From positions 248,001-312,000 of the forward strand of contig NZ_JAELXV010000002.1 of assembly GCF_016427535.1 (NCBI RefSeq): DNA of 64,000 nucleotides. Reading direction: 5' to 3'. A program made the position numbers and the translations under genes. The stretch is from Hymenobacter sp. BT559. Lineage in GTDB: Bacteria > Bacteroidota > Bacteroidia > Cytophagales > Hymenobacteraceae. The notes beneath the pieces were generated by a model. The model was not told the origin of the DNA. It searched no databases and saw nothing but the letters and a program-made list of their open reading frames with translations. Numbering within the stretch: the stretch's first letter is position 1; each line of letters begins with the position of its first letter. Shown piece by piece: positions 24,356-33,109 of this stretch.

Positions 24356-25282
24356 CTAGACCACTTTGGTTGCCCGGCTTGGTAGCTTGTGTGAACTGCG
24401 GGGCCGGGCAGCTTTTTTGGGTTGGGGGGCGGACTTGGGTGGTGAGGCGGGGCTAGCAGCGCGCGGCCGCACGCGTAAGTCTTGCAAAGCCTCGTAGCTG
24501 CCCTGAAAAACATTGAAATCGACGGTGCCCCGGATTCCGGGCACGTAAGCCTCATCGGAGTGCTGCCAGATTATCCAGCGGGTGGCGGATAGGGTAGGGC
24601 GGGCCACCTCGTAGTGGGCCAGCCACAGCGGAAATTCATCGAAGTGCCCAGCCAAGTAGCGCTTATAAAACCCATAGTTGCTGTATAGAATGGGGCGCAC
24701 GCCATAGTGCGCCTCTACTAGCTCGAGCCACTGGCGCACCTCGCGGCGCAGCTCGGCTACGTCGTGAAAGCGTGTGGCTTCGACATCGAGCACGGGCGGT
24801 AGGTCGCCGCTAGCTAGGGGCACTAGCTTAATGAATAGCGCGGCCTGCACGGCCCCGTCGCGGTTGGGCTGGAAGTAGTGGTAGGCGCCGCTCAAGATGC
24901 CAGCTGCTCGCGCCTGACGCCAGTTGCGGGCAAAGCGGGCGTCGCGCATGGTAGCGCCCTCGCTGGCCTTGATGAAGGCAAAGCGCACACGGTGGCGGGC
25001 CACTTCAGGCCAGTCGATACGGCCCTGGTAAGCAGATACATCGATGCCGTGCACCGAGTACCCCGCTAATAGTGGCGTTTTCTCGCGGCCCGTGAGGTAG
25101 CGGCTGGTGAGCGTGGCCCAGGTGTGCCGCATGTAGCGGTTGAACTGGCGCTGGTGGCGGTAGTACAGCGTGCCCGCGCCCAGTAGCCCCAGTAGCAGCC
25201 CAGCTAGTACCCAGCGCCGCCACGGCCGCCGCGGGCGCGGGGGCGAAGCAGGTAAGCGCTTAGGCACGGCAACAGGCGACAT
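24356..25282 (-). CDS. Glycoside hydrolase family 25 lysozyme
   Basis: A 308-residue protein with an N-terminal basic stretch and one membrane anchor (RRWVLAGLLLGLLGAGTLYY, about 23-42). A GH25 domain spans about residues 75-265: HGIDVSAYQGRIDW with the first catalytic Asp, FAFIKASEGATMRD, PPVLDVEATRF with Asp and Glu, ILYSNYGFYKRYL and GTVDFNVFQGS. The tail is basic and Pro-rich. GH25 enzymes cleave the beta-1,4 bond in peptidoglycan. I prefer the ATG at 25282, because the 71 codons upstream give no signal peptide. Ends 12 bases after the frameshifted gene. Confidence 0.9.
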   Translation of the reverse strand: MSPVAVPKRLPASPPRPRRPWRRWVLAGLLLGLLGAGTLYYRHQRQFNRYMRHTWATLTSRYLTGREKTPLLAGYSVHGIDVSAYQGRIDWPEVARHRVRFAFIKASEGATMRDARFARNWRQARAAGILSGAYHYFQPNRDGAVQAALFIKLVPLASGDLPPVLDVEATRFHDVAELRREVRQWLELVEAHYGVRPILYSNYGFYKRYLAGHFDEFPLWLAHYEVARPTLSATRWIIWQHSDEAYVPGIRGTVDFNVFQGSYEALQDLRVRPRAASPASPPKSAPQPKKAARPRSSHKLPSRATKVV

Positions 25283-25402
25283 AGGCAGGGGGAGGCGGCC
25301 AAAAATAACGCACGCCGCGGCGGTAGCGTATGCCCGGGCGGCACTTGGCAACGCGCCTAGGTCGTTATTTTGTTCTTTCTTCCGCGTTATCCTTTTCTTC
25401 TT

Positions 25403-25666
25403 ATGCCTTCCGAAGCCCGCGACGAATCTGGCCACCTTATCCGCGAGCTGCACGGCGTAACGCTGGCCAGCCTGCTCGACTACCTGGTGGCACACTACGG
25501 CTTTGCGGGCCTCGATGAGCGCCTGAAGCTCAACTGCTTTGCCGTGAACCCAAGCGTGAAGTCCAGCCTCACTTTCTTGCGCCGGACGCCCTGGGCGCGG
25601 GCCAAGGTAGAGGACCTATACGTGCGCCTGCGCACCGCCGAAATTTTGGGCCGGCCCCGGCCCTAG
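25403..25666 (+). CDS. VF530 family DNA-binding protein
   Basis: An 87-residue protein of the VF530/DUF2132 family: [57 protein letters not shown]. These residues match the family core nearly throughout. The structure solved for the Vibrio member (VF530) was proposed to bind DNA. Start at 25403 ([10 protein letters not shown]) is the natural one; an upstream start adds only hydrophobic nonsense. It is divergent from the lysozyme gene. Confidence 0.88.
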   Translation: MPSEARDESGHLIRELHGVTLASLLDYLVAHYGFAGLDERLKLNCFAVNPSVKSSLTFLRRTPWARAKVEDLYVRLRTAEILGRPRP

Positions 25667-25713
25667 GCGGCTTTTCCAGCGCCTATCTTCGCCACCTAAA
25701 CTTAGGCGGGCCG

Positions 25714-26040
25714 ATGGCTGAAATTCGTGAAAAGTCGGGGCCGCTGGCCCTGCTGCTGGGCTTCGGGCTGTTTATAGCTTTCGAGGTTGTCACCTATTAC
25801 GTGCTGCGCTACCTCACGGCGGGCCTCGGTGAGCACGACCAGTTCCAAACCGAGCGCAACACCATCGTTAGCAACTGGGTCAAGACGATGGCATTCTTCG
25901 TTATGCATCTAGCCTTGGTAATCGGGGCGGTTTTGGTGCTCAGCAACCGCCTGCCGCGCCGCTACCGCGGGCAACTGATGGGCTGGTTTTACCTAAGCCT
26001 GCTCATGAGTTTTGTATTGCTGATACCGCTGTTTTCGTAG
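25714..26040 (+). CDS. Small membrane protein, unknown function
   Basis: A 108-residue protein with three hydrophobic helices (about 10-32, 58-76 and 88-106). The first loop is about 25 polar residues (LGEHDQFQTERNTIVSN). No family recognised. It follows VF530 on the same strand after 47 bases and precedes a secreted-protein gene by 81 bases. Confidence 0.65.
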   Translation: MAEIREKSGPLALLLGFGLFIAFEVVTYYVLRYLTAGLGEHDQFQTERNTIVSNWVKTMAFFVMHLALVIGAVLVLSNRLPRRYRGQLMGWFYLSLLMSFVLLIPLFS

Positions 26041-26121
26041 GTCGCCCAGGAGCTGGCATCTGCTTGTTATCAACTGCCTACGGGTTACTAATTCTACTTC
26101 TTACTTTATATCCTGAAGCTG

Positions 26122-26673
26122 ATGCGTTCCGTTCTCCTCGCGGGTTTCTTGCTAGCCTTTGCCGTGGCCGCGCAAGCCCAAAACGCTGTAGTGGCCAGCG
26201 CTTTCGGACTGCGGCCGAGTGCTGGCAATGGTCAGCATACCGTCGAACTAGGCGCTAGCAAAAGCCAAGTCATCAAGGTGCTCGGTCAGCCCACCAAAAC
26301 CAGCCGCTTCTACTCTGAAATAGATGAGAAGTCGTGGCCCGTACTGCACTACGGTAGCAATAAGCTTTACTTCAACGACAACCAGCTGGCGCTGGTCGAG
26401 CTAAACGATGCGCGCCTAACGGTAGGCAAGCCAGGCGCTTCCAGCTTCCGGGTGGGCTCGGTACTACCTAGGGCCACCGCCAAGCCGACGCTAGCCTTTG
26501 GTAATTTCAAGGTAGAGCGTAAGCCGGGTAAGTCGCGCAACCTAAGCTACAGCGCCATCAGCCACGGCTATATGAAGACTGAAAAAGGCGAAGGACTCGA
26601 TGTGCTATACGAGATACAATACGACCAGCAAGGGCGCGTCACCCACATCGCCCTCGATTCGACCTACGACTAA
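26122..26673 (+). CDS. Exported protein, possibly BamE/SmpA-like fold
   Basis: A 183-residue secreted protein (signal MRSVLLAGFLLAFAVAAQA). The segment VELGASKSQVIKVLGQPTK followed by a strand-rich part (VLHYGSNKLYFNDNQLALVEL) resembles the 'G-x-s-k-x-x-V-x-x-x-l-G-x-P' opening of BamE/SmpA-like domains. That likeness is weak and there is no lipobox. Otherwise unrecognised. It is followed by a hairpin and a tandem direct repeat before the convergent Hsp20 gene. Confidence 0.6.
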   Translation: MRSVLLAGFLLAFAVAAQAQNAVVASAFGLRPSAGNGQHTVELGASKSQVIKVLGQPTKTSRFYSEIDEKSWPVLHYGSNKLYFNDNQLALVELNDARLTVGKPGASSFRVGSVLPRATAKPTLAFGNFKVERKPGKSRNLSYSAISHGYMKTEKGEGLDVLYEIQYDQQGRVTHIALDSTYD

Positions 26674-26695
26674 CCTAGGGGCCCGAAAATAACAA

Positions 26696-26718
26696 AGCCA
26701 CCGTTCATCACGGTGGCT
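26696..26718. terminator. Hairpin between convergent genes
   Basis: AGCCACCG (26696-26703) pairs with CGGTGGCT (26711-26718), loop TTCATCA. AACAAA precedes it, giving a T-rich tail for the leftward transcript. Likely bidirectional. Confidence 0.6.
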
Positions 26719-26740
26719 CTCAAGAGGGTGAAACCAGGCG

Positions 26741-26794
26741 GCCGGTCGGTCCCGGCCATATCGCAGGTAGCTAGGTAGCCGGTCGGTCCCGGCC
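26741..26794. repeat. Tandem direct repeat GCCGGTCGGTCCCGGCC
   Basis: The 17-base unit occurs at 26741-26757 and 26778-26794, period 37 bases. Each unit can itself fold (GGCCG...CGGCC). It lies between the exported-protein gene and hsp20, in a 170-base non-coding stretch. Confidence 0.7.
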
Positions 26795-26843
26795 GTATCA
26801 ATAAGCCCGGCGCTTAGCTCGGGCGGCTATTAATGTCGCGCTA

Positions 26844-27194
26844 CTAGGCAGCGTCTCTGAAAGGAATAGCCACACGCAACTCGCCGTTTTCGTGGCTAGC
26901 GTTGATGCTGGTCAGGTCCAGGTTGTTGGGCAGGTCAAGCTTCTGCACAAACAGCGGAGCGGCCAGTTGGTCTTCGGGCTGGTGACGGAACTCGCCGTAG
27001 ACAGTCAGGTTGTTGTTGTTGAGCACCACGTGAAACTGCTCGGCGGCTACGCTGGGCATAGCCACGTGCAGCACCACGCCCTTGGGGCGCTGGTTGACAT
27101 GCAGCTTGGGTTGGGCTACGCCCCCTCCAATAGTGTTGAGCAGGTCGAGCTGAGGAGCGATGTTGCGGATAAATTCGCGGCTGATAAATTTCAT
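26844..27194 (-). CDS. Hsp20/alpha-crystallin-like protein
   Basis: A 116-residue protein. The core from about residue 28 has the alpha-crystallin pattern: strands PKLHVNQRPKGVVLHVAMPSV, FHVVLNNNNLTVYGE, and the closing ASHENGELRVAIPF, which matches the family 'G-x-L-x-V-x-I-P' signature. The N-terminal arm (MKFISREFIRNIAPQLDLLN) is short and the C-terminal IXI tail is missing. Small heat-shock proteins hold unfolding clients. It has a 234-base non-coding region upstream. Confidence 0.75.
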   Translation of the reverse strand: MKFISREFIRNIAPQLDLLNTIGGGVAQPKLHVNQRPKGVVLHVAMPSVAAEQFHVVLNNNNLTVYGEFRHQPEDQLAAPLFVQKLDLPNNLDLTSINASHENGELRVAIPFRDAA

Positions 27195-27428
27195 AGGATA
27201 GTAGCCATTATAGCTGGCTTCGGCGGGTATAAATCAAACCCCGTACCAACTTCCAAATGGCATCCAGTCAACTATTTAAGTGACAAATTGGCTTGTTTAA
27301 GAAGTTAGGCATGCCGACTAAATGACACCTTGGCCGAATAGCCGCCGATGTGGCAGATTTTGGGCAGTTGCAAGCTGAAAAGCGGGAATGATTGGTTGCT
27401 TATTGGCCGACTGGCAACTCTTTATTCC

Positions 27429-29318
27429 TCAAAATCGGCTGGTCAGGCCAAAGTGAATCTTAGATGAGCTGAGCCCGAGCTGCTGCCCGGCAAACGACGA
27501 CCGGCCTACCGAATACACAAACTGAAACAGCCCCGCCGCCGTGCGAAAACTGATGCCAGCCCCCAAGCCAGTGGGCTGGTCCACAAACGAACCTAGGGTA
27601 ACGTCGCTCTGATACGCCTTGAGCACAGCCTGGTCAGCAAAGACAAATACGTAGCCCTCGGCCCCGGTAAACTGCCGAAATTCGAGCGTGCCCACCCCGT
27701 AGGCGTTGGTGTAAAACTGGTTTTCGCTGAAGCCCCGCAGCGAGTTCAAGCCCCCGAGGCGAAACAGGTCGTTCAGGAAAAACTGTTGGTTGAACAAGCC
27801 CTCGCCACGTAGCCGGGCCAGCACCACACTCTGGCGCCCTAGGGCCCAGTAGCGCTCGGCGCGCGCGCTAAACGTGTACTGCGTGGTGCGCCGCGCCACA
27901 CCGTTATACAGCGCCTCGCTGATGTTGGCATTCTGGCGAATAGTCTTGGTGCCAGCGCCGCCCTGCACCGCCACGAAGCTGCCGCGGTGCGGAAAATAAA
28001 GGTCGTCGAGGCTAATGCGGGCGTAGGCCAGCCCATACGAGCTGGCTTCCGAGTCGATATAGTCGGGCAGGGTGGTGGTGAGCCGGGTATAGGCTACGCT
28101 ATCGAGCAACAGCCGTGAGCTGCGTTGCTCGGCAAAAAACGTGAGCCGCCCCGCCCGCGCCGTGGGGTACGTGACCTGGATGCGGGGCCGGATGGTAAGA
28201 AAAGCCCCTGTTTGCCGGTAGAGGTTGAAGGTGGCGCCGACCTCCAGCGGCGACCCAAAGAAGTTAGGGTGCAGATAATTGCCATCCAGCGACTGCGTCA
28301 GGGCATCTACTTTGCGCCATTGCAGGCCGATTTGCTTGCCGCCCCCGCGCAGGTTGCGCAGGTTGATGTTGACATCGCCCGTAAACTGCACGCCGCCGGT
28401 GGTGCCCGTGTTGGGCAGCAGGCCCACAATGGCGTCGAACTGGTTGGCCGAGCGCTCATCGAGCAGCAGATACACCCGCGCCCGGCCTCGGGCAAAGCGT
28501 ACCTCAGGCTCGGCCCGCAGGCGCACGTAGGGCAGCTGGCGCAGCAGCACGGCTGCCGCATCTACCCGCTGCTGGCTGTAGAGAGCGCCCGGAAATATTT
28601 GCAAGTACTTGGTTAAAAAGCGCTTTTTGGTTTTGCTGGAGCCGATAATCTGAATGGAGTCAAACACTACGGCCGGGCCGCGCCTCAGCACTACCCGGCC
28701 CGCAATGTCTTGGCCATCGAGCCGCACCGAATCGAGGCCCACTGTGGCAAAGGGGTAGCCCTGGTTTTCGGCTTCCGTGAGGATGCGCTCTTGCAGGGCC
28801 GCCCAGTCGGCAGGGTGCCAGGGTGCGTGCCGAAAAAACTTTTCGCGGTAGCCCGCCCGGGTCAGCAGGCCGTCGCCTAGGTTGCCATTGCGAAGGTAGG
28901 CCCAGTGAAACTGCTCGCCTACGTAGAGCTGCGCCCGCACCGTGTCGCGGCCCCAGCTCATCTTGTCGGCTGAGGCTAGTAGGTAGGCATCGGCCTGCAA
29001 GGCCAGCACTAGGTCGCGCACCGTGCGCAGGGCCGTGAGCGAGTCAGCCACCGTAGCTGGTAAGTGGTAGCGGCGCACCCGCGCCCGCCCGCTGGGGTCA
29101 GTTTCTACGAGTAGCACCCGGCTTCGCCCCGCGCGCCGCGCTGTCGTTACCTGGGCGCTGGTCTTGGTGGGGGCGGGGGGTAGGGGCGGCGATGCCAGCC
29201 CCGGTGCTGTGGGCACGGCCACGCCCGACCCGGCATTGGGCACCTGGGCGCTCGCCGGCCGGGCCAGCCAACCTAGGCTCAGCCAGCAGCCCCACAAGAC
29301 GAGTAGACGGACGTACAT
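27429..29318 (-). CDS. BamA/TamA family outer-membrane protein
   Basis: A 629-residue outer-membrane protein. Signal peptide to about residue 25 (ends ASAQ), then a Pro/Ala-rich linker, one or two POTRA-like modules (VLRRGPAVVFDSIQIIGSSKTKKRFLTKYLQIFPGALYSQQ near 230-270), and a 16-strand Omp85-type barrel. GLNSLRGFSENQF near residue 530 has the conserved RGF of BamA/TamA. The end RF is a usual barrel terminal. I chose the ATG at 29318 over a TTG four codons upstream. It may be a TamA- or surface-antigen-type insertase; the main BamA would be longer with five POTRAs. Confidence 0.88.
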   Translation of the reverse strand: MYVRLLVLWGCWLSLGWLARPASAQVPNAGSGVAVPTAPGLASPPLPPAPTKTSAQVTTARRAGRSRVLLVETDPSGRARVRRYHLPATVADSLTALRTVRDLVLALQADAYLLASADKMSWGRDTVRAQLYVGEQFHWAYLRNGNLGDGLLTRAGYREKFFRHAPWHPADWAALQERILTEAENQGYPFATVGLDSVRLDGQDIAGRVVLRRGPAVVFDSIQIIGSSKTKKRFLTKYLQIFPGALYSQQRVDAAAVLLRQLPYVRLRAEPEVRFARGRARVYLLLDERSANQFDAIVGLLPNTGTTGGVQFTGDVNINLRNLRGGGKQIGLQWRKVDALTQSLDGNYLHPNFFGSPLEVGATFNLYRQTGAFLTIRPRIQVTYPTARAGRLTFFAEQRSSRLLLDSVAYTRLTTTLPDYIDSEASSYGLAYARISLDDLYFPHRGSFVAVQGGAGTKTIRQNANISEALYNGVARRTTQYTFSARAERYWALGRQSVVLARLRGEGLFNQQFFLNDLFRLGGLNSLRGFSENQFYTNAYGVGTLEFRQFTGAEGYVFVFADQAVLKAYQSDVTLGSFVDQPTGLGAGISFRTAAGLFQFVYSVGRSSFAGQQLGLSSSKIHFGLTSRF

Positions 29319-29459
29319 TCGGGGTGGCAAACGCTAAATGGGATTTTTAATTTCAAGCCCGCTGTTTTCACCTATTCAAAAAAGCTATCGAAAATACGAC
29401 CCGACCCGCAAAAAATTAGCGTTTTGGGTTCGATTATCTTGATTGTAAAGTAGTTATTT

Positions 29460-30617
29460 ATGGCTGGGTTATACCTCCACATTCCGTTCTGCAAGCAAGC
29501 CTGCCACTACTGCGATTTTCACTTCAGCACATCGATGGGCCTGAAGGGGCAGTTTGTGGAGGCACTGGTGAAGGAGATGGCCCTGCGCCGGACCTACCTG
29601 CCCAACCCCAGCGCCCCGCTCGAAACCATTTACTTTGGCGGCGGCACACCTTCCCTGCTGACAGCGGAGGAGCTCACCCAAATCTTTGATGCCATTCAGG
29701 CCAATTTTGAGGTATCGCCTCAGGCCGAGATTACCCTCGAAGCCAACCCCGACGACCTCACCGACGATAAGCTGGCCGTGCTGGCCGCCTCGCCCGTCAA
29801 CCGCCTTAGCATCGGGCTGCAAAGCTTTCACGAGCCCCACCTGCGCTTGATGAACCGCGCCCACTCGGCCCTAGAGTCGGGGCAAGCCGTGCGCCGGGCC
29901 CAGGCTGCGGGCTTCGAGAATATCTCGGTCGATTTAATCTACGGGGTGCCCGCCGCGGGGCACGACATTTGGGAAGAGGACCTAGGGCAGCTTTTTGACC
30001 TGCACGTGCCGCACGTATCGGCCTACGCGCTCACCATCGAGCCTGACACTGCCTTTGGGCGCCGCCTGAAAAAAGGCACCTTTGTGGCACCGCCCGAAGA
30101 GTTTGTGGCGCAGCAGTTCGAGATTTTGCTGACCCAGCTGCGCGCTCACGGCTACGAGCAGTACGAAATCAGCAACTTTTGCCAGCCCGGCCGCGAGAGC
30201 CGCCACAACTCCAACTACTGGCGCGGCGTGCCCTACCTAGGGCTCGGCCCGAGCGCCCATTCCTTCGACGGGCGCAGCCGCCAATACGCCGTGGCCAATA
30301 ATCCGCAGTACGTGGCCGCCGTTCTTGAGCGCGGCGAAGTGCCCGCCACCACCGAGTGCCTCAGCCCGCTCGACCAGGCCAACGAGTACTTGCTTACTAC
30401 CCTGCGCACCAGCCGCGGCTGCGACTTGCGCCACTTGCGCGACGCCCTAGGTCTCAATTTGTTGGCTGACCGCGCCGAGTACCTAGACAGCCTGCTGGCG
30501 CAGGGCATGGCCACCCTCACCAACGATACCCTGCGCCTCACCGACGCCGGCAAGCTTCTGGCCGACCATATCACGCTAGAACTGTTTGCCGAGGCGCCAA
30601 CCGCGGCTGGCGCGTAG
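29460..30617 (+). CDS. hemW: Radical SAM family haem chaperone HemW
   Basis: A 385-residue radical SAM protein. The cluster motif is CKQACHYC (Cys11, Cys15, Cys18) in LYLHIPFCKQACHYCDFHF. The motif YFGGGTPSLL binds SAM and the C-terminal HemW domain is present (REPxNNSNYWRG-like: RHNSNYWRGVPYLGLGPSAHSF). HemW binds haem and hands it to client proteins; it is often misannotated as oxygen-independent coproporphyrinogen oxidase (HemN), which has a fourth Cys and longer N-terminus. It is divergent from the barrel gene over a 141-base AT-rich spacer. Confidence 0.92.
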   Translation: MAGLYLHIPFCKQACHYCDFHFSTSMGLKGQFVEALVKEMALRRTYLPNPSAPLETIYFGGGTPSLLTAEELTQIFDAIQANFEVSPQAEITLEANPDDLTDDKLAVLAASPVNRLSIGLQSFHEPHLRLMNRAHSALESGQAVRRAQAAGFENISVDLIYGVPAAGHDIWEEDLGQLFDLHVPHVSAYALTIEPDTAFGRRLKKGTFVAPPEEFVAQQFEILLTQLRAHGYEQYEISNFCQPGRESRHNSNYWRGVPYLGLGPSAHSFDGRSRQYAVANNPQYVAAVLERGEVPATTECLSPLDQANEYLLTTLRTSRGCDLRHLRDALGLNLLADRAEYLDSLLAQGMATLTNDTLRLTDAGKLLADHITLELFAEAPTAAGA

Positions 30618-30700
30618 CTTGCGCCGGAGCGCTGGAAGCACAGTGCCGTTCATTCCCCACTTTTTACCAATTTGCGGTAAACTTATTTCTCCCGCGGCCC

Positions 30701-31120
30701 GTGAAGCTACTGAGTGATGCCCTGGTCAACAACGACGACTTTTTTGTGGAGCAAGTCCACCTCACGGCCATTGTCTTCGACAATACCGACGATGTCACCG
30801 TGTGGGCCACCACGTTTCGGGATGAGGAGCCGCATTTTTTCCACCTAGGCCTGCCCTTCCACGACCTCGACACCCTACTGCGCATGGCCGGCGACCGCGC
30901 CGAGGCCCTGGCCGAAGAAGTAGCCGATGCGCTTGCCACCACCGAGCAGTGGCCCTGCCTGCTAGAATATACCTCAGAGGAGGAGCCGCCCGTGGCGCTG
31001 CCCGGCGTCGCTCTCAAACTCGCCGTCACCTATCCCGCCGATGAGGACCTAGAGGAGGATGACCCGCAGCCGCACAATATATTCTACCTAGAGGGCATAT
31101 ATGCGCGGCTAAACGATTGA
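30701..31120 (+). CDS. Acidic protein of unknown function
   Basis: A 139-residue soluble, strongly acidic protein beginning at a GTG (30701), with segments FFVEQVHLTAIVFDNTDDVTVWATTF and a terminal DEDLEEDDPQPHNIFYLEGIYARL. There is no signal peptide or membrane helix. I do not recognise a family. Its sequence is dense in Asp, Glu and Thr, like some DNA-mimic or immunity proteins, but nothing supports that beyond composition. It lies 83 bases behind hemW on the same strand. Confidence 0.65.
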   Translation: MKLLSDALVNNDDFFVEQVHLTAIVFDNTDDVTVWATTFRDEEPHFFHLGLPFHDLDTLLRMAGDRAEALAEEVADALATTEQWPCLLEYTSEEEPPVALPGVALKLAVTYPADEDLEEDDPQPHNIFYLEGIYARLND

Positions 31121-31213
31121 TACTAAATAGGCCAATCAAAACGCAGTGCCTGCCAAAGCTTGTTGTACGTGGAGTAAGCTACTGCCGCTGTTGAGATTAT
31201 CTTCCCACGCCAG

Positions 31214-31897
31214 ATGTTTCATCAAACGCAGCAAGAGGAGATTGCGGCTCAGCCGCCCACTTGGTATCTCATTCCGGGGCTAGGGGCCGATGAGCGCGTA
31301 TTTCGGGGGCTGAGGCTGCCCGGCCCGGCCGTGGTGCTCGCGTGGCTGCAGCCCCAGTCGCCAACCGAGCCCCTGCGGCAATACGCTGCCCGGCTGGCCG
31401 AGGCGGTGCCCCTCGACCGGCCCTGCTGGTTGGTCGGCGTATCATTTGGCGGCCTGCTGGCGCTCGAGGTGGGCCGCTTGCGACCCTTGGCGCGGGTAGT
31501 CTTGATTTCAAGCCTGGCAAATGCCAGCCAACTGCCTCCGCTACTGAAGTTGGGTCGCGCCACTCGGCTCTATCGGCTGGTACCATTCAAACTGCTGCCG
31601 CGGCTACCTAGGTTAGCGCAGTGGTTTTTTGGGGCGCGCAATGGCCGCGAGTACCGACTGCTAGCCCGTATTCTGCGCGATACTGACCCAACTTTTGCCC
31701 GGTGGGCTACCCGCCAACTGCTGCACTGGGATAGCTCCGGCGTGCCCTTTGCCGTGCGCTTGCACGGCACCCACGACCGGCTGCTGCCCGCGGGCCGTAC
31801 ATCCGTTGACTACGCACTGCCCGGCGCTGGCCATTTTATGATAGTAAACCATGCGGCGGCGCTCAGCCGCCTGCTGTGCGAAGTAGCCACTGCTTGA
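31214..31897 (+). CDS. Alpha/beta hydrolase
   Basis: A 227-residue alpha/beta hydrolase with the nucleophile elbow GVSFG (Ser near 78), LVGVSFGGLLALEVGRL, the acid in HGTHDRLLP and the catalytic His in GAGHFMIV. The oxyanion region is GLGADERVF near residue 24. The lid is short. Substrate unknown; thioesterases and esterases share this shape. Same strand as the genes before and after. Confidence 0.85.
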   Translation: MFHQTQQEEIAAQPPTWYLIPGLGADERVFRGLRLPGPAVVLAWLQPQSPTEPLRQYAARLAEAVPLDRPCWLVGVSFGGLLALEVGRLRPLARVVLISSLANASQLPPLLKLGRATRLYRLVPFKLLPRLPRLAQWFFGARNGREYRLLARILRDTDPTFARWATRQLLHWDSSGVPFAVRLHGTHDRLLPAGRTSVDYALPGAGHFMIVNHAAALSRLLCEVATA

Positions 31898-31977
31898 TTG
31901 TCAGCGTCTCATTGATAATAGTCTTTCGGTAGTAGTCAGTATATTAGTAGCAATTTTCACCTATACTACTACTGCCT

Positions 31978-32679
31978 TTGGTTCATCTTTACTTCCTCAA
32001 ACGTGGCTTTCTAGGTGCAGCGCTATCGCTAGCTGCGCTGGCTGCGCATGCGCAAGCCACTTACCTAGCCCCCGACTCGGTGCGCGGGCCGGTGCCACCC
32101 GCCGTGCTGCTCAAGGTAGGGTTGCGCGCCACCCACATCAGCTATTCGGCCAATAGCCAAGCTTGGAGCCTCGTCGTACCATTGTCGCTGGGTGCCGAAT
32201 ATCGATTGGCCCCGCGCTTTGGCTTCTACGGCCAGGTAGAAGCTGACTTGCAAACCGGCCGCACAACTATCGCGCGGCGACGAGGCCCCTCTCAGGCAGC
32301 AGTGGCTGTGCCCAGTGCCGCCCTAGGGGTCGGTCTGCGCTACTATTACAACCAGCCCCGGCACGGCGAGCCGCTGCGTAATACGAACCTTTACGGCAGC
32401 TACCTGGCAGTGGAAGGGAATATTGAGCGCAATACTGTGGTGGGCCGGTACGTGAGCCTGTCGCGCCGCCAAGCTACCACTGGCCTCACGCCCGGGCTAT
32501 ATGCGTATTGGGGCACGCAGCATCGGCTGCGCGGGGCGCTGCTCTATGATGCCAGCGCCGGCCTGGGTTTTCAAGCGCCTACTTATTACAATTTCGAAAG
32601 TATCGCGCCCGCCCACTACAATATTGCCGTGCAGGTAAATCTGCGATTATATTGGAGCCACGGCTTTTACGCGCACTAA
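31978..32679 (+). CDS. Predicted outer-membrane beta-barrel protein
   Basis: A 233-residue exported protein. The likely TTG start at 31978 gives a signal peptide (LKRGFLGAALSLAALAAHAQ). The rest is alternating aromatic/polar strands (GFYGQVEADLQ, GVGLRYYYNQ, LYGSYLAVEG, YNIAVQVNLRLYWSHGFYAH) typical of an 8- to 10-strand small barrel. No family recognised. A perfect hairpin at 32684-32715 ends it. Confidence 0.7.
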   Translation: MVHLYFLKRGFLGAALSLAALAAHAQATYLAPDSVRGPVPPAVLLKVGLRATHISYSANSQAWSLVVPLSLGAEYRLAPRFGFYGQVEADLQTGRTTIARRRGPSQAAVAVPSAALGVGLRYYYNQPRHGEPLRNTNLYGSYLAVEGNIERNTVVGRYVSLSRRQATTGLTPGLYAYWGTQHRLRGALLYDASAGLGFQAPTYYNFESIAPAHYNIAVQVNLRLYWSHGFYAH

Positions 32680-32683
32680 CGCA

Positions 32684-32715
32684 AAAAGGGCTGCCCCGTG
32701 AGGAGCAGCCCTTTT
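32684..32715. terminator. Bidirectional hairpin after the barrel gene and rpmA
   Basis: AAAAGGGCTGC (32684-32694) pairs with GCAGCCCTTTT (32705-32715), with an A-run on the left and T-run on the right, giving a proper terminator on both strands between convergent genes. Confidence 0.85.
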
Positions 32716-32740
32716 ATAAGCTATCAAGCTAGTGCGAGAC

Positions 32741-33016
32741 CTAGGCCTCAGCTACTTCAGCCGCAACCGGAACTACCGATACGAACGAACGGTCGTCGCG
32801 GCCTTTCTTAAATTGTACGGTGCCATCAACCAACGCAAACAGCGTGTGGTCTTTGCCCATGCCCACGTTGGTACCAGCGTGGTGCTTGGTGCCGCGCTGA
32901 CGCACGATGATGTTGCCAGCGATGAGGGGCTGACCACCGAAGATTTTTACGCCGAGGCGCTTGCTATGCGATTCACGGCCGTTGTTTGACGAGCCTACGC
33001 CTTTTTTGTGTGCCAT
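32741..33016 (-). CDS. rpmA: 50S ribosomal protein L27
   Basis: A 91-residue ribosomal protein beginning [24 protein letters not shown], the L27 N-terminal extension that reaches the peptidyl-transferase centre, then [36 protein letters not shown]. The N-terminus has no cleavable leader, unlike Firmicutes L27. It follows rplU on the same strand, the standard order. A 93-base spacer with an inverted repeat separates them. Confidence 0.98.
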   Translation of the reverse strand: MAHKKGVGSSNNGRESHSKRLGVKIFGGQPLIAGNIIVRQRGTKHHAGTNVGMGKDHTLFALVDGTVQFKKGRDDRSFVSVVPVAAEVAEA

Positions 33017-33033
33017 TTTAGTTAGTGCTTAGT

Positions 33034-33096
33034 TGTTGGTGCTTAGTGCTTAGGTAGCTGTCAGAACGTTAGCGCACTAGGCACTAAGCACTAACA
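33034..33096. repeat. Inverted repeat between rplU and rpmA
   Basis: TGTTGGTGCTTAGTGC (33034-33049) and GCACTAAGCACTAACA (33081-33096) are inverse with one mismatch. It lies inside the rplU-rpmA transcript and could modulate the rpmA dose or stabilise RNA. Similar in place to the family D elements. Confidence 0.65.
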
Positions 33097-33109
33097 GCTA
33101 GGCACAAAA

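Noticed and set aside
22699..27258. A shared 12-base word CAACTTCCAAAT upstream of DUF3140 (22699-22710) and Hsp20 (27247-27258), both leftward
   Set aside because: Identical 12-mers are expected by chance many times in 64 kb; no wider similarity in the surrounding bases supports a common stress promoter.
30701..31120. Reading the acidic protein as an anti-CRISPR or immunity protein
   Set aside because: Only composition and size would support it; no neighbouring toxin or phage context.
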